Shown piece by piece: positions 6,287-12,934 of a stretch of 23,984 nt of DNA (its first letter is position 1; the number at the start of each line of letters is the position of its first letter). The notes beneath the pieces were generated by a model. The model was not told the origin of the DNA. It saw nothing but the letters and a program-made list of their open reading frames with translations, and made no database searches. Source of the DNA: a virus; IMG/VR virus record IMGVR_UViG_3300043571_000470, positions 1 through 23,984 of that record; one strand, 5' to 3'. The position numbers and the translations under genes were made by a program.

Positions 6287-6315
6287 TTGACAAAATTTCA
6301 AAAAGTTTTTAATAT
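6287..6315 (+). promoter_or_regulatory. Sigma-70-type promoter of the replication operon
   Basis: TTGACA at 6287-6292, a 17-bp spacer and TAATAT at 6310-6315 (consensus -35, four of six matches at -10). Start is predicted near 6322, leaving a leader of about 155 nt before the initiator gene. A divergent TTGACA on the other strand (6269-6274) makes the arrangement back-to-back, with the two -35 hexamers forming an inverted repeat that a regulator could occupy. Confidence 0.7.
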
Positions 6316-6321
6316 TTAAAT

Positions 6322-6477
6322 GTAGATTAACTAAGGGTTTGTCTTTATACCCAGTTATCTAATCTTGCATTTGCAAGCTCTTAGCTAATCTATACATAAC
6401 TAAAATAAAGACCTAGTTTATATATAGAGAAGACCCAAAAGACAGGGTTTTTTGTCTGTTATATAAAAAAATGGAAT
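6322..6477 (+). promoter_or_regulatory. Structured 5' leader of the replication operon
   Basis: Several complementary segments are visible: TAGATTAACTAAG (6323-6335) with CTTAGCTAATCTA (6380-6392), 12 of 13 paired; hairpin CTTGCATTTGCAAG (6364-6377); and GTCTTTAT (6341-6348) with ATAAAGAC (6405-6412), continued inward by AGTTAT (6353-6358) with ATAACT (6396-6401). The last helix crosses the first, so they form either a pseudoknot or two exclusive folds. Further down, AGACA/TGTCT and TTATATA/TATATAA pairs flank ACCC...GGGTTTTTT, a weak terminator-like element just before the start codon. This suggests RNA-level control. A seven-codon frame (MEYVKFK, 6471-6494) overlaps the initiator start. Confidence 0.5.
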
Positions 6478-7365
6478 ATGTTAAATTTAAATGAAAAATT
6501 ATTAGATTTACAATCTGAAATTGGCACAGAGGCTTTTTGTGTCTTATTACAAATTGCTAGATACTCAAACAACAGTTTTAGTGCAAGACCCGGAGTTTTT
6601 AAACTTTCTAAATTGACTGGGTTAAGCCAAAGAAAAGTAACTATAGCTACTAACCAACTCCAAAAATTAGAGTTAATTAGCAAAAAACAACTTTTTGTAA
6701 CTGAAAAGCTAAAAGAAAAATACCCTAAATTAAAAGAAAAAAGATTAGGTGCTTTTTTCACTAACGAATATACAATAACTACTGATTTTATTAGTAAGTT
6801 TGTAAATGTTAGAGGTTCTACAGGTTATGATTTTTCAGAAGAAGAAACCAACGATAGTCAATTTGACGACATCGTAACTGACGACATCGTAACTGACGAC
6901 ATCGTCAAATCAACCAACAAAGTATTGAAAGATTTTAGAAGTATTGAAAGTTTAGAAGTATTGAAAGAAGAGAAGGAGGCAACCGCCGATTTGAAAAATC
7001 AAAAACCACAAAATGAAATAAAGATATTAACTCAATCCTTAGATAATTATTGTGTGAAAATAGGACTGAACCCAAACCAAGAACTAGCTTGGAAAATCAA
7101 ACGAACAATTAATAACAAACAAAATCCACAAGGATTTTTAGATTATTTAAACAATTACCGATCAAACCAAGATGATTTTGACGAAAAAAAACTCAAATTT
7201 ATATTTTATCAAGATTATTGGTATAATGATTTTTTGGCTTGGGAAGTAGAAAATAGAGAATACTTGCAAACAATCAAGGACTACATACCACAAACGGAGG
7301 AAGACTATGTCAACAATCTTAAAGAATTATTAAATAACCCATTTTTAAACAAATACACAACCTAA
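6478..7365 (+). CDS. Phage replication initiator, winged-helix type
   Basis: The 295-residue protein has an N-terminal winged-helix domain, about residues 1-110: EIGTEAFCVLLQIARYSNNS, a recognition segment LSKLTGLSQRKVTIATNQLQ, and a wing leading to FTNEYTITT. This design is shared by DnaD-like and replisome-organiser proteins that bind origin DNA. A repetitive acidic linker (DDIVTDDIVTDDIV, about 131-144) follows, then an S/E/K-rich hinge and a helical C-terminal domain (about 175-295) that may contact the helicase. The helicase gene starts 3 bp after the stop, which supports the initiator/loader role. Two sets of direct repeats lie within the coding sequence (6865-6905, 6921-6967). The ATG at 6478 is preferred; the ATG at 6471 is in another frame. 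Confidence 0.72.
   Translation: MLNLNEKLLDLQSEIGTEAFCVLLQIARYSNNSFSARPGVFKLSKLTGLSQRKVTIATNQLQKLELISKKQLFVTEKLKEKYPKLKEKRLGAFFTNEYTITTDFISKFVNVRGSTGYDFSEEETNDSQFDDIVTDDIVTDDIVKSTNKVLKDFRSIESLEVLKEEKEATADLKNQKPQNEIKILTQSLDNYCVKIGLNPNQELAWKIKRTINNKQNPQGFLDYLNNYRSNQDDFDEKKLKFIFYQDYWYNDFLAWEVENREYLQTIKDYIPQTEEDYVNNLKELLNNPFLNKYTT
6865..6905 (+). repeat. 15-bp tandem repeats, candidate iterons
   Basis: Two perfect copies of GACGACATCGTAACT (6865-6879, 6880-6894) are followed by a partial third (GACGACATCGT, 6895-6905). They encode the DDIVT repeats of the initiator linker. Because 15 is a multiple of three, protein-level repetition alone could explain them, but synonymous positions are also identical, which points to recent duplication or DNA-level function. 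Replication origins lying inside the initiator gene are known, for example in phage lambda. Confidence 0.8.
6921..6967 (+). repeat. Three spaced copies of AGTATTGAAAG, candidate iterons
   Basis: The 11-mer AGTATTGAAAG occurs at 6921-6931, 6940-6950 and 6957-6967. Spacings are 19 and 17 bp, so the middle copy is read in a different frame (SIES) from the outer two (VLK). Conservation of the DNA word while the encoded residues differ points to selection on DNA, as expected for initiator binding sites. They lie 16 bp downstream of the 15-bp tandem repeats. Confidence 0.75.
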
Positions 7366-7368
7366 AAT

Positions 7369-8274
7369 ATGTCTGAAATTAGTCTTGAAATCAATACTGA
7401 ACCACAAACTTTATTCCAAGCATACAAATCTTGGATGTCCAGTAAAGCAGGAGATAAACTAACTTTTGACGGGCTGGATTTGCTTAACAAATCAATCGGA
7501 GACGGATTTTCGGAGGAAACTTTGAATTTAATCGTAGCCGAGTCTGGTTTTGGTAAAACTAACTTTATGATTTTTCAAATGCTACAATTTGCATTATTTG
7601 GAGCAAAAACAATTTTTGTAAGTTGTGAGCTAACAAGAAACAAACTAATCCCTAGAATAGTCGCAAGCATAGCAAAAATACCAGTTTGGCAAATTATGAA
7701 ATGGAAGGAGGAAGGCAAATATGCTGAAACTATGCAATCAGTAGAAAAAATACTTGAGACAATACCACTACGAATTTTATTTACTCAAAGTATAGAAGAA
7801 ATTTATCACGATTCTTTAAAATTACGACTTGAAAATTATAAATATTTATTTATTGACCATTTTAGCGAATTAACAACTAGCAGTAAAGAAATTAGAAACG
7901 ATTACGACAAAGAGTTATTTTTTATCAGAGTTTTAGAACAGATGTATAAACAGGACGGCTTTACAATCTTTATGGCTTGTCAGTTTAAGAAAGGTGGGGA
8001 GAGGGGAGTTGAACACGGGCTACGAAATCAAGACGATGTGAGAGGAGCTAGTGAGCTTGTAAAAAAGGCAAATACCTTACTTTACCTTTATGAAACTAAG
8101 AAAATGAAAGAACAGCGAGAGATGAATTTCATAAACAAAATATCGGATGCACCGAGCGGATGTGTTTTGAAACTTTTGAAAGCCAGAGAAGGACACGAAG
8201 GGCAAAAAATCAAACTAGATTATTTTAGATCCGCTATGCAATTCAAATTATCATCAACCCAAATAATAGAATAA
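7369..8274 (+). CDS. DnaB-like replicative helicase (RecA-fold ATPase), short form
   Basis: The 301-residue protein corresponds to the C-terminal motor domain of DnaB-family (SF4) helicases without the usual N-terminal domain. Walker A is IVAESGFGKTNF (about residues 59-70), H1a follows with TIFVSCELTRNK, Walker B is YKYLFIDHFSEL (about 158-169), then a sensor-like segment FTIFMACQFKKG, and QDDVRGASELVKKANTLLYLY matches the late DnaB block. A hexameric ATPase unwinding the fork ahead of the host polymerase is the expected role. A related annotation would be a RepA/GP4-like or RadA-like ATPase. It begins 3 bp after the initiator stop, so they form a replication pair. Confidence 0.85.
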   Translation: MSEISLEINTEPQTLFQAYKSWMSSKAGDKLTFDGLDLLNKSIGDGFSEETLNLIVAESGFGKTNFMIFQMLQFALFGAKTIFVSCELTRNKLIPRIVASIAKIPVWQIMKWKEEGKYAETMQSVEKILETIPLRILFTQSIEEIYHDSLKLRLENYKYLFIDHFSELTTSSKEIRNDYDKELFFIRVLEQMYKQDGFTIFMACQFKKGGERGVEHGLRNQDDVRGASELVKKANTLLYLYETKKMKEQREMNFINKISDAPSGCVLKLLKAREGHEGQKIKLDYFRSAMQFKLSSTQIIE

Positions 8275-8275
8275 T

Positions 8276-8566
8276 ATGTCTGATATAAAAAATCTAATAT
8301 TAGAAAAAAATTACATTAAAAAATCAATTGTTTGTTATCAAAATGTTTTAGCTGGTTTAGAAAAATTATGGTTTAATAGTGAGGAAATAAGGAAACCAAA
8401 TATAGAAAAGCAAATACAAAAAACTAAAGAAACCTTAGTTTGGTTGAATCAACAAGACAAAGAACTGTCCGAAACAAAAATCACTTCCGATATGATATTT
8501 ACACCAAAAAATAACTTTAAAATAACTTTTGCAACAAATTCAACTAAACAAATCAAATTTAATTAA
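8276..8566 (+). CDS. Hypothetical helical protein, 96 aa
   Basis: Unrecognised. The protein is lysine-rich and helical (MSDIKNLILEKNYIKKSIVC, then IEKQIQKTKETLVWLNQQDK), with a beta-like C-terminus (NNFKITFATNSTKQIKFN). It starts one base after the helicase stop and is probably translated with it. A helicase accessory role is possible from position but no motif shows it. Confidence 0.72.
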   Translation: MSDIKNLILEKNYIKKSIVCYQNVLAGLEKLWFNSEEIRKPNIEKQIQKTKETLVWLNQQDKELSETKITSDMIFTPKNNFKITFATNSTKQIKFN

Positions 8567-8583
8567 ACTTTTATAACTAATCT

Positions 8584-8865
8584 ATGCCCTTAAATTTACA
8601 CCCAGAATACAAAGCAAAAGAGGAATACTACAAACCAATAGAAGATTTAATTGACAAAACAGTCAACTATTGCGATATGATTTGTAAAGTTGTCCAAATC
8701 TCAAAATATGTAGAACCTAAAGATTTCTATATAGTTGGTTTTAGATGTATTTATATTTTAAAAATACTAGAGCCAACAAAAGAACAACTGGAACATTTTA
8801 ACGAAGGTTTTTTATATACTAATAGCTGGGCATTAATAGAAAGAGCGGAATTAATTAATAACTAA
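8584..8865 (+). CDS. Hypothetical protein, 93 aa
   Basis: Unrecognised soluble protein with alternating helical and strand-like segments (YKPIEDLIDKTVNYCDMICK, DFYIVGFRCIYILKIL) and two to three cysteines that do not form a zinc-like pattern. Its leader contains TTAATTAAACTTTT, the recurring pre-start sequence of this genome, in place of a Shine-Dalgarno. It belongs to the replication operon. Confidence 0.72.
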   Translation: MPLNLHPEYKAKEEYYKPIEDLIDKTVNYCDMICKVVQISKYVEPKDFYIVGFRCIYILKILEPTKEQLEHFNEGFLYTNSWALIERAELINN

Positions 8866-8871
8866 CTTTTT

Positions 8872-9306
8872 ATGCACTACAATCAATTTCACGAACAATT
8901 TAATAGGATTTTTAAGCTAATCCACCCAGACGACGAAGAGCTAATTAGCTATTCACTAGATACTAGAGATAGACACGGCAACGACAACTCTACTGATTAT
9001 GTTTTTGAGGCTAAAGACTTTTGCTGTTTTTCAGATTTTCTACAAAGGGAATTTTTAATTTTAGAATTTACTGACAAAGACGAAAACGGAGAGTGGGTTT
9101 TGGAGCAGGGAAGTGGTGTGAGTTTAAAAATAACTTCTTTACTTGAACAGAATAAGAACGGCAATATTAGTTTTGAAAAGATGAGGAAAGAAATAGATAA
9201 ACAACTTTCAGAAATAAGAGATTTATTTTTAGCAAACTGCATACCCTCAAACGATTCCGAGTTAGATAAAATCAAAATTGAAAATTTAAAATCAATAAAT
9301 TGGTAA
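8872..9306 (+). CDS. Hypothetical acidic protein, 144 aa
   Basis: Unrecognised. An acidic protein with a histidine-rich start (MHYNQFHEQFNRIFKLIHPD) and segments DTRDRHGNDNSTDYVFEAKD and DENGEWVLEQGSG that look like strands and turns, ending in a helical tail. No catalytic motif is recognised. It starts 6 bp after the previous stop in the rightward operon. Strong charge could point to DNA mimicry or protein interaction, but this is speculation. Confidence 0.72.
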   Translation: MHYNQFHEQFNRIFKLIHPDDEELISYSLDTRDRHGNDNSTDYVFEAKDFCCFSDFLQREFLILEFTDKDENGEWVLEQGSGVSLKITSLLEQNKNGNISFEKMRKEIDKQLSEIRDLFLANCIPSNDSELDKIKIENLKSINW

Positions 9307-9342
9307 AAACTTTTCTTAACTCTAAAAATTTAATTAAACTTT

Positions 9343-9531
9343 ATGTATTTAGGACTCAAACAAACAGCCTACGACTATTTGAAATCTCAAGGAAAGTTGA
9401 TACCAACAATCAAAGAAGATGTAAAGGAAAGGTTAAAAAACAAGAAACTAAACAAAAAGAAAAGGAGCGGTAAAAAACTAGAATTAACTCCAATTGAAAA
9501 AGAAATTTTAAGTTTTTTAAAAAAAAAGTAA
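9343..9531 (+). CDS. Small very basic protein, 62 aa
   Basis: The second half is dense in lysine and arginine (KERLKNKKLNKKKRSGKKLE), and the C-terminus (LTPIEKEILSFLKKK) resembles the first helix of a winged-helix or sigma-like domain. Nucleic-acid binding is plausible from charge. No family is recognised. The leader again carries TTAATTAAACTTT right before the ATG. Confidence 0.65.
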   Translation: MYLGLKQTAYDYLKSQGKLIPTIKEDVKERLKNKKLNKKKRSGKKLELTPIEKEILSFLKKK

Positions 9532-9541
9532 TTAAAAAAGT

Positions 9542-9712
9542 ATGCTCAAACTAATCAAAAAAATATTCCAAGCAATAACTCAAGATCAATCATATCAAAT
9601 TTTAATCGCAGAAGAAGAAAGGTTATCTAGACTTTCTAAGCAAAGGATAGAAACACATTTAAAATTATTAAAATTATTTAAACCAAAACCAACTAAAAAA
9701 ATTCAATTATGA
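9542..9712 (+). CDS. Small basic helical protein, 56 aa
   Basis: The 57-codon frame begins MLKLIKKIFQAITQDQSYQI and ends LFKPKPTKKIQL. Its TGA overlaps the ATG of the RuvC-like gene as ATGA, so translation is probably coupled. The predicted amphipathic helix and basic tail suit a partner protein or nucleic-acid binder; nothing identifies it. It begins 10 bp after the preceding gene. Confidence 0.65.
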   Translation: MLKLIKKIFQAITQDQSYQILIAEEERLSRLSKQRIETHLKLLKLFKPKPTKKIQL

Positions 9713-10179
9713 AATATATACTAGGAATTGATCCGGGAATTAACGGAGGCTTTGCACTTTTAAATCCAGCTTTAGAATTGGAGGATTTTGGAGCTTTGCC
9801 AAACAAAACCAAAGACTTATTTGCAATAATTAAAAGCTGTTATTCTTTAGCTGACGAGCAGATAGAAGTCAACATAGAGCGACCTTTTTTGGCTCAAGCT
9901 AGTAATGATACTATTTACATAAATTACGGGCGGATTTTGGCAGTTTTGGACTTGCTAGAAATTCCATACACAGAGATTAGAAGCCAACAGTGGCTCAAAC
10001 AACTAAATCTTAAAAAACTAACCAAAAAAGACAAACCAAGCACACGATACATACCCGAACTTTACCCAAACCTAGATTTTTCTAAACCTAGAAAGGTAAA
10101 ATCAAAAAGACCTTTAGTAATTCACGACGGAATAACCGACTCCGTTTGCATTGCACTTTATCAATCACAAAAAAATTAA
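9709..10179 (+). CDS. RuvC-like Holliday-junction resolvase
   Basis: The 156-residue protein shows the RNase H-fold RuvC pattern. Strand 1 reads YILGIDPGINGGFALL with the first catalytic Asp at residue 7. A second acidic residue lies in QIEVNIERPFL (Glu about residue 63), and the C-terminal pair lies in VIHDGITDSVCIALY (Asp about 140-144). Length is close to that of RuvC and phage RuvC-like nucleases. The expected role is metal-dependent cutting of branched DNA left by replication and recombination before packaging. Translation is coupled to the preceding 56-residue protein through ATGA. A lysine-rich insertion (LKKLTKKDKPSTRY) probably contacts DNA. Confidence 0.85.
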   Translation: MKYILGIDPGINGGFALLNPALELEDFGALPNKTKDLFAIIKSCYSLADEQIEVNIERPFLAQASNDTIYINYGRILAVLDLLEIPYTEIRSQQWLKQLNLKKLTKKDKPSTRYIPELYPNLDFSKPRKVKSKRPLVIHDGITDSVCIALYQSQKN

Positions 10180-10191
10180 AAATTTATAATT

Positions 10192-10428
10192 ATGTTCAAT
10201 AACTCAGCAACAGACTACGAAAATATATTTTCTGATTCAAACTCACTAATACCATCAGAAAACACAAACACTAATTCACTTTTTAGCACACAGCCTATAG
10301 AAAAAGAAAACAAAGGTTTTTTTGACTGGTTGGTTGGTAATTTCATAGAAAAAGATTATTGTAATTGTCTTTTAAAAGATGACTGTGGGGAATTCTGTTT
10401 AAACTGTCAAAAAGAAATAGAAAAATAA
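10192..10428 (+). CDS. Hypothetical protein with C-terminal cysteine cluster, 78 aa
   Basis: The N-terminal half is low-complexity and N/S/T-rich, including NSLIPSENT. The C-terminal half has FFDWLVGNF and then five cysteines in YCNCLLKDDCGEFCLNC, which could bind zinc. Its start region and the NSLIP(P/S)ENT peptide are shared with the next gene, so the two arose by duplication at least at their 5' ends. Function unknown; the Cys cluster suggests a small zinc protein, perhaps an adaptor. Confidence 0.68.
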   Translation: MFNNSATDYENIFSDSNSLIPSENTNTNSLFSTQPIEKENKGFFDWLVGNFIEKDYCNCLLKDDCGEFCLNCQKEIEK

Positions 10429-10531
10429 TTTTAATAAATAATCAATAATTTATAATTATGTTTAACTCACTAATACCACCAGAAAACACAAAAATGTCTA
10501 ATAACTCACTAATACCACCAGAAAACACAAA
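10240..10531 (+). repeat. Three copies of a 29-bp coding repeat (SLIPPENT peptide)
   Basis: A 29-bp sequence starting AACTCACTAATACCA occurs at 10240-10268, 10464-10492 and 10503-10531. The latter two are identical; the first differs at one base (PSENT instead of PPENT). It encodes the peptide NSLIP(P/S)ENT in two adjacent genes, and the DNA just before each ATG is also similar (TTTATAATTATGTT). This shows local duplication of a short motif. Confidence 0.85.
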
Positions 10532-10691
10532 TATCAATACACTTACTCCTGACATATTAAAAGAATTTTTAAATAATTTCTCTAATCTTTTTGGTGAGCA
10601 AAAATTCAAACAAATGACTGGACATAAAAACACAAAAAAAATTAAAAAAGCTAAACAAAAGCTAGATAAAACATTTAAAAAAATAATGTAA
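10458..10691 (+). CDS. Hypothetical protein with tandem SLIPPENT motif, 77 aa
   Basis: The first 27 residues carry two copies of NSLIPPENT separated by 4 residues, a short linear motif also present once in the preceding gene. The rest is helical and basic (TPDILKEFLNNFSNLFGEQK, then KKIKKAKQKLDKTFKKI). One reading is a disordered motif-bearing tail recruiting the same partner as the preceding protein, with a basic helix for DNA. This is inference from repetition; no family is recognised. Confidence 0.65.
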   Translation: MFNSLIPPENTKMSNNSLIPPENTNINTLTPDILKEFLNNFSNLFGEQKFKQMTGHKNTKKIKKAKQKLDKTFKKIM

Positions 10692-10694
10692 TAT

Positions 10695-10907
10695 ATGTCA
10701 GAACTACCACCACAAAAACCACAACTAACCGACCTTACCGCAGAATTTGAAGCGGAATTAAAAGAATTATCTTTAATAGATATTTATAAATTTCTTAACA
10801 ATGAAATAGCATATTTAAACTATTTAAATGATAAAGTAGAAGCTACAAAAGAAAATATTTCAAAATATACAGCAATGTTGATAGAAAAAAAATCTGAAAA
10901 TAAGTAA
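10695..10907 (+). CDS. Small coiled-coil protein, 70 aa
   Basis: The sequence opens with a proline-rich MSELPPQKPQLTDL and continues as an acidic amphipathic helix (TAEFEAELKELSLIDIYKFL, then NYLNDKVEATKENISKYTAM). The heptad pattern suits an oligomeric coiled coil. No family recognised. It lies 3 bp after one gene and 3 bp before the endonuclease gene, so it is co-translated with them. Confidence 0.68.
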   Translation: MSELPPQKPQLTDLTAEFEAELKELSLIDIYKFLNNEIAYLNYLNDKVEATKENISKYTAMLIEKKSENK

Positions 10908-10910
10908 AAT

Positions 10911-11324
10911 ATGGAAAATTACAATCTAATCCGAGAAAAACCTGATTTAGAAAAACTTTTTAGAATTCATTCAGTATCTAAAACAGAAAAAGCATATTTA
11001 GACGGATTGGAGTATAAACTTGGTCAACAAATAATAAGACAGGTTAGATTTGGTAGGTGGCTTTTAGATGGACTACTAACAACAAATAATATTATTATAG
11101 AATTTGACGGACAACAGAATCATCAAAGTCCAGAAAAGCAAGCCAAAGACGAAAAAAGAGATGATGAGTTTTTAAAAATAGGTTTTTCAATTTACCGATT
11201 ACAATGGTTTGAATTTGAAAGAGACTATAGACTTTATCAATTAGCACTCAAAAAAGTAGTGGAAACATCTGCAAATCATATCAAAACCTTAATCAAATTG
11301 CAAAATCTAAAAAATAGTTTATGA
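10911..11324 (+). CDS. DUF559/Vsr-like PD-(D/E)XK endonuclease
   Basis: The 137-residue protein matches the DUF559/very-short-patch-repair-like fold. RQVRFGRWLLDGLLTTNNII contains the first catalytic Asp, IIIEFDGQQNHQSPEKQAKD supplies the E-x-DG-x-x-H core, and EKRDDEFLKIGFSIYRLQWFE matches the conserved RDxxLxxxGFxIYRL block. Such proteins act as nickases or endonucleases in repair, restriction or mobile DNA. In a phage it could process branched DNA, degrade host DNA or act with the methyltransferases downstream as a restriction partner; context does not decide. The C-terminus QNLKNSL is identical to that of the next gene, and the stop overlaps its ATG as ATGA. Confidence 0.8.
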   Translation: MENYNLIREKPDLEKLFRIHSVSKTEKAYLDGLEYKLGQQIIRQVRFGRWLLDGLLTTNNIIIEFDGQQNHQSPEKQAKDEKRDDEFLKIGFSIYRLQWFEFERDYRLYQLALKKVVETSANHIKTLIKLQNLKNSL

Positions 11325-11482
11325 TTGAAAAACTTAAAAAACAAATAGAATTTTCAAGGGCTGTAGGTTTTGCTATAGGTGTTTTGAATGGAATATTGTT
11401 TGTTGATAGATTGACAGAAAGTCAAATAAAAGCTATAAAAGAGGCTATTGAAGGATTACAAAATCTTAAAAATAGTTTATGA
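11321..11482 (+). CDS. Methyltransferase-coupled small protein, copy 1 (53 aa)
   Basis: A 53-residue protein (MIEKLKKQIEFSRAVGFAIG at its start) with a hydrophobic amphipathic core (GFAIGVLNGILFVD), then TESQIKAIKEAIEGLQNLKN as a second helix. A near-identical copy lies at 12935-13093, and both overlap a methyltransferase start by ATGA. Conservation of the pair in two cassettes argues it is translated and works with the enzyme, perhaps as subunit, specificity or expression factor. No family is recognised. A sigma-70-type promoter is embedded in its sequence (11411-11439). Confidence 0.75.
   Translation: MIEKLKKQIEFSRAVGFAIGVLNGILFVDRLTESQIKAIKEAIEGLQNLKNSL
11411..11439 (+). promoter_or_regulatory. 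Promoter embedded in small partner gene, copy 1
   Basis: TTGACA (11411-11416), a 17-bp spacer and TATAAA (11434-11439) give a near-consensus promoter inside the 53-codon gene. The start would be near 11446, about 33 nt before the methyltransferase ATG, giving it a private promoter. The same element is present in the second cassette, but since the two copies are duplicates this is not independent evidence. Confidence 0.6.
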
Positions 11483-12906
11483 TTGATATAAAACAAGGCG
11501 ATTGCCTAGAATTGATGAAAAACATTCCTGACGAGAGTGTGGATTTGATATTTTGCGACCCGCCTTATGCTTTGGGAAGTGAAGTTATTATAAAACCAGA
11601 TGGGAAGCCAGATTATAAAAAAGCCGTGGACTTTATGAATAAATGGGATCAGCCAGACGGCACTTTTTGGGAAGAGTGGTTTTATGAGGCTAAAAGAGTT
11701 TTAAAACATGGTGGACACTGTTTGATGTTTGGAATGGACAGACAACTTTGGTTTAATTGCTATTATGCTAATTTATCAGGCTTTACCCAAAAACAGTCTT
11801 TGTACTGGTATTTTATAAGTAATTTTCCAAAGGCGAGTGATTTGAGTAAGAATTTAGATAAGTATTTTGGAGCGGAGAGGGAGGTTGTGGATATTGTTAG
11901 TGCGAATATAGCAAGACCAAATTCAAAAAATTATGATGTTTCAAAATATGAAGCAAACAGAGATGGCGAAACTTTCGGCAGTATTGGTAAAGCTTCAGCT
12001 TGTATTAAAGAAATCACAGCCCCCAACACTCCCCTAGCCAAGAAATACGAGGGAATAAAATATTCTGTTGCACCTTTAAAACAAACAAATGAAACTATAA
12101 TGGTATTTCAAAAACCATACAAAACAGGCTCTTGTTTGCACGATGTTTTGGCAATGGAGGGTGGAGATGATACGATTACTTGTGGTGGGGTAGATATTGA
12201 GGGGAATCGGGTTGGAGTTAGTGGTGGAGGTAACAATGGAAGAAATGTTGATAGTAATATTTATGGCAAGCTAGGGAAAACAGAAAAGTCAGATGAAGTT
12301 ATTGGCAGATTCCCAGCCCAAACATACATTGATTCAGGAGCGAGTGAAATCATTGATTTGCAAAGTGGGGTATTGAAAAGTGGAGGTAAAAAAGCTAACC
12401 AAGAACAATACAACAATAAGAATAGAGATGTAACAGGATTTGTTAATACACTAGGAGCAACGAAAAACGAATATACAGCCAACTCAGGCGGAGCTTCCAG
12501 AATACTCCACCGTTGCGACTTTGAAGCTGGAGACTATGATTTGTATCATTATTGTCCTAAAGTGTCCAAAAGTGAAAGGAATGAAGGACTGGAGGGGTTT
12601 GAGGAAAAGCAAAAACGAACACTGGGGAATGGAATAGGTGGGGTTTCACAGGAAAATACAGCAAAAGTATTTAACGACCACCCAACAGTCAAACCAAAAG
12701 CCCTTTTATCCAAAATACTAAAACTATTTAAAACACCAAACAATCAAGTTTTACTTGACCCTTTTATGGGTTCTGGAAGTATGGGAATTTCAGCGGTAGA
12801 AACTGGTTTTGATTACATCGGTTACGAACTAGACCCTGAATATTTTCAAATTGCCAAAACTAGAATTGAAAATGCAGAAAAAAAACATTATGAAAAATTA
12901 TTTTAA
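11479..12906 (+). CDS. DNA methyltransferase 1 (beta-class, N6-adenine or N4-cytosine)
   Basis: The 475-residue enzyme has the beta-class order: motif IV near the N-terminus (LIFCDPPYALGS, about residues 23-34) and the AdoMet-binding motif I near the C-terminus (LLDPFMGSGSMGISAVETG, then YIGYELDPEYFQIAKTRI, about 430-465). The DPPY form suits N6-adenine methylation. A long central region (about 60-400) with glycine-rich stretches (GVSGGGNNGRNV) is probably the target-recognition domain and is unlike that of the neighbouring enzyme. HPTVKPKALLSKIL is the usual segment preceding motif I. Protection of phage DNA from restriction, or regulation, is the likely role. The first ~25 residues and the last ~30 are nearly the same as in the second enzyme. 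Confidence 0.9.
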   Translation: MIDIKQGDCLELMKNIPDESVDLIFCDPPYALGSEVIIKPDGKPDYKKAVDFMNKWDQPDGTFWEEWFYEAKRVLKHGGHCLMFGMDRQLWFNCYYANLSGFTQKQSLYWYFISNFPKASDLSKNLDKYFGAEREVVDIVSANIARPNSKNYDVSKYEANRDGETFGSIGKASACIKEITAPNTPLAKKYEGIKYSVAPLKQTNETIMVFQKPYKTGSCLHDVLAMEGGDDTITCGGVDIEGNRVGVSGGGNNGRNVDSNIYGKLGKTEKSDEVIGRFPAQTYIDSGASEIIDLQSGVLKSGGKKANQEQYNNKNRDVTGFVNTLGATKNEYTANSGGASRILHRCDFEAGDYDLYHYCPKVSKSERNEGLEGFEEKQKRTLGNGIGGVSQENTAKVFNDHPTVKPKALLSKILKLFKTPNNQVLLDPFMGSGSMGISAVETGFDYIGYELDPEYFQIAKTRIENAEKKHYEKLF

Positions 12907-12934
12907 TTCAATTACAAAATTTAAAAAATAATAT

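Noticed and set aside
6865-6967. Short regular repeats considered as a CRISPR-like array.
   Set aside because: Units are 11-15 bp, in only three copies, lie within an intact coding frame and have no unique spacers of CRISPR length.
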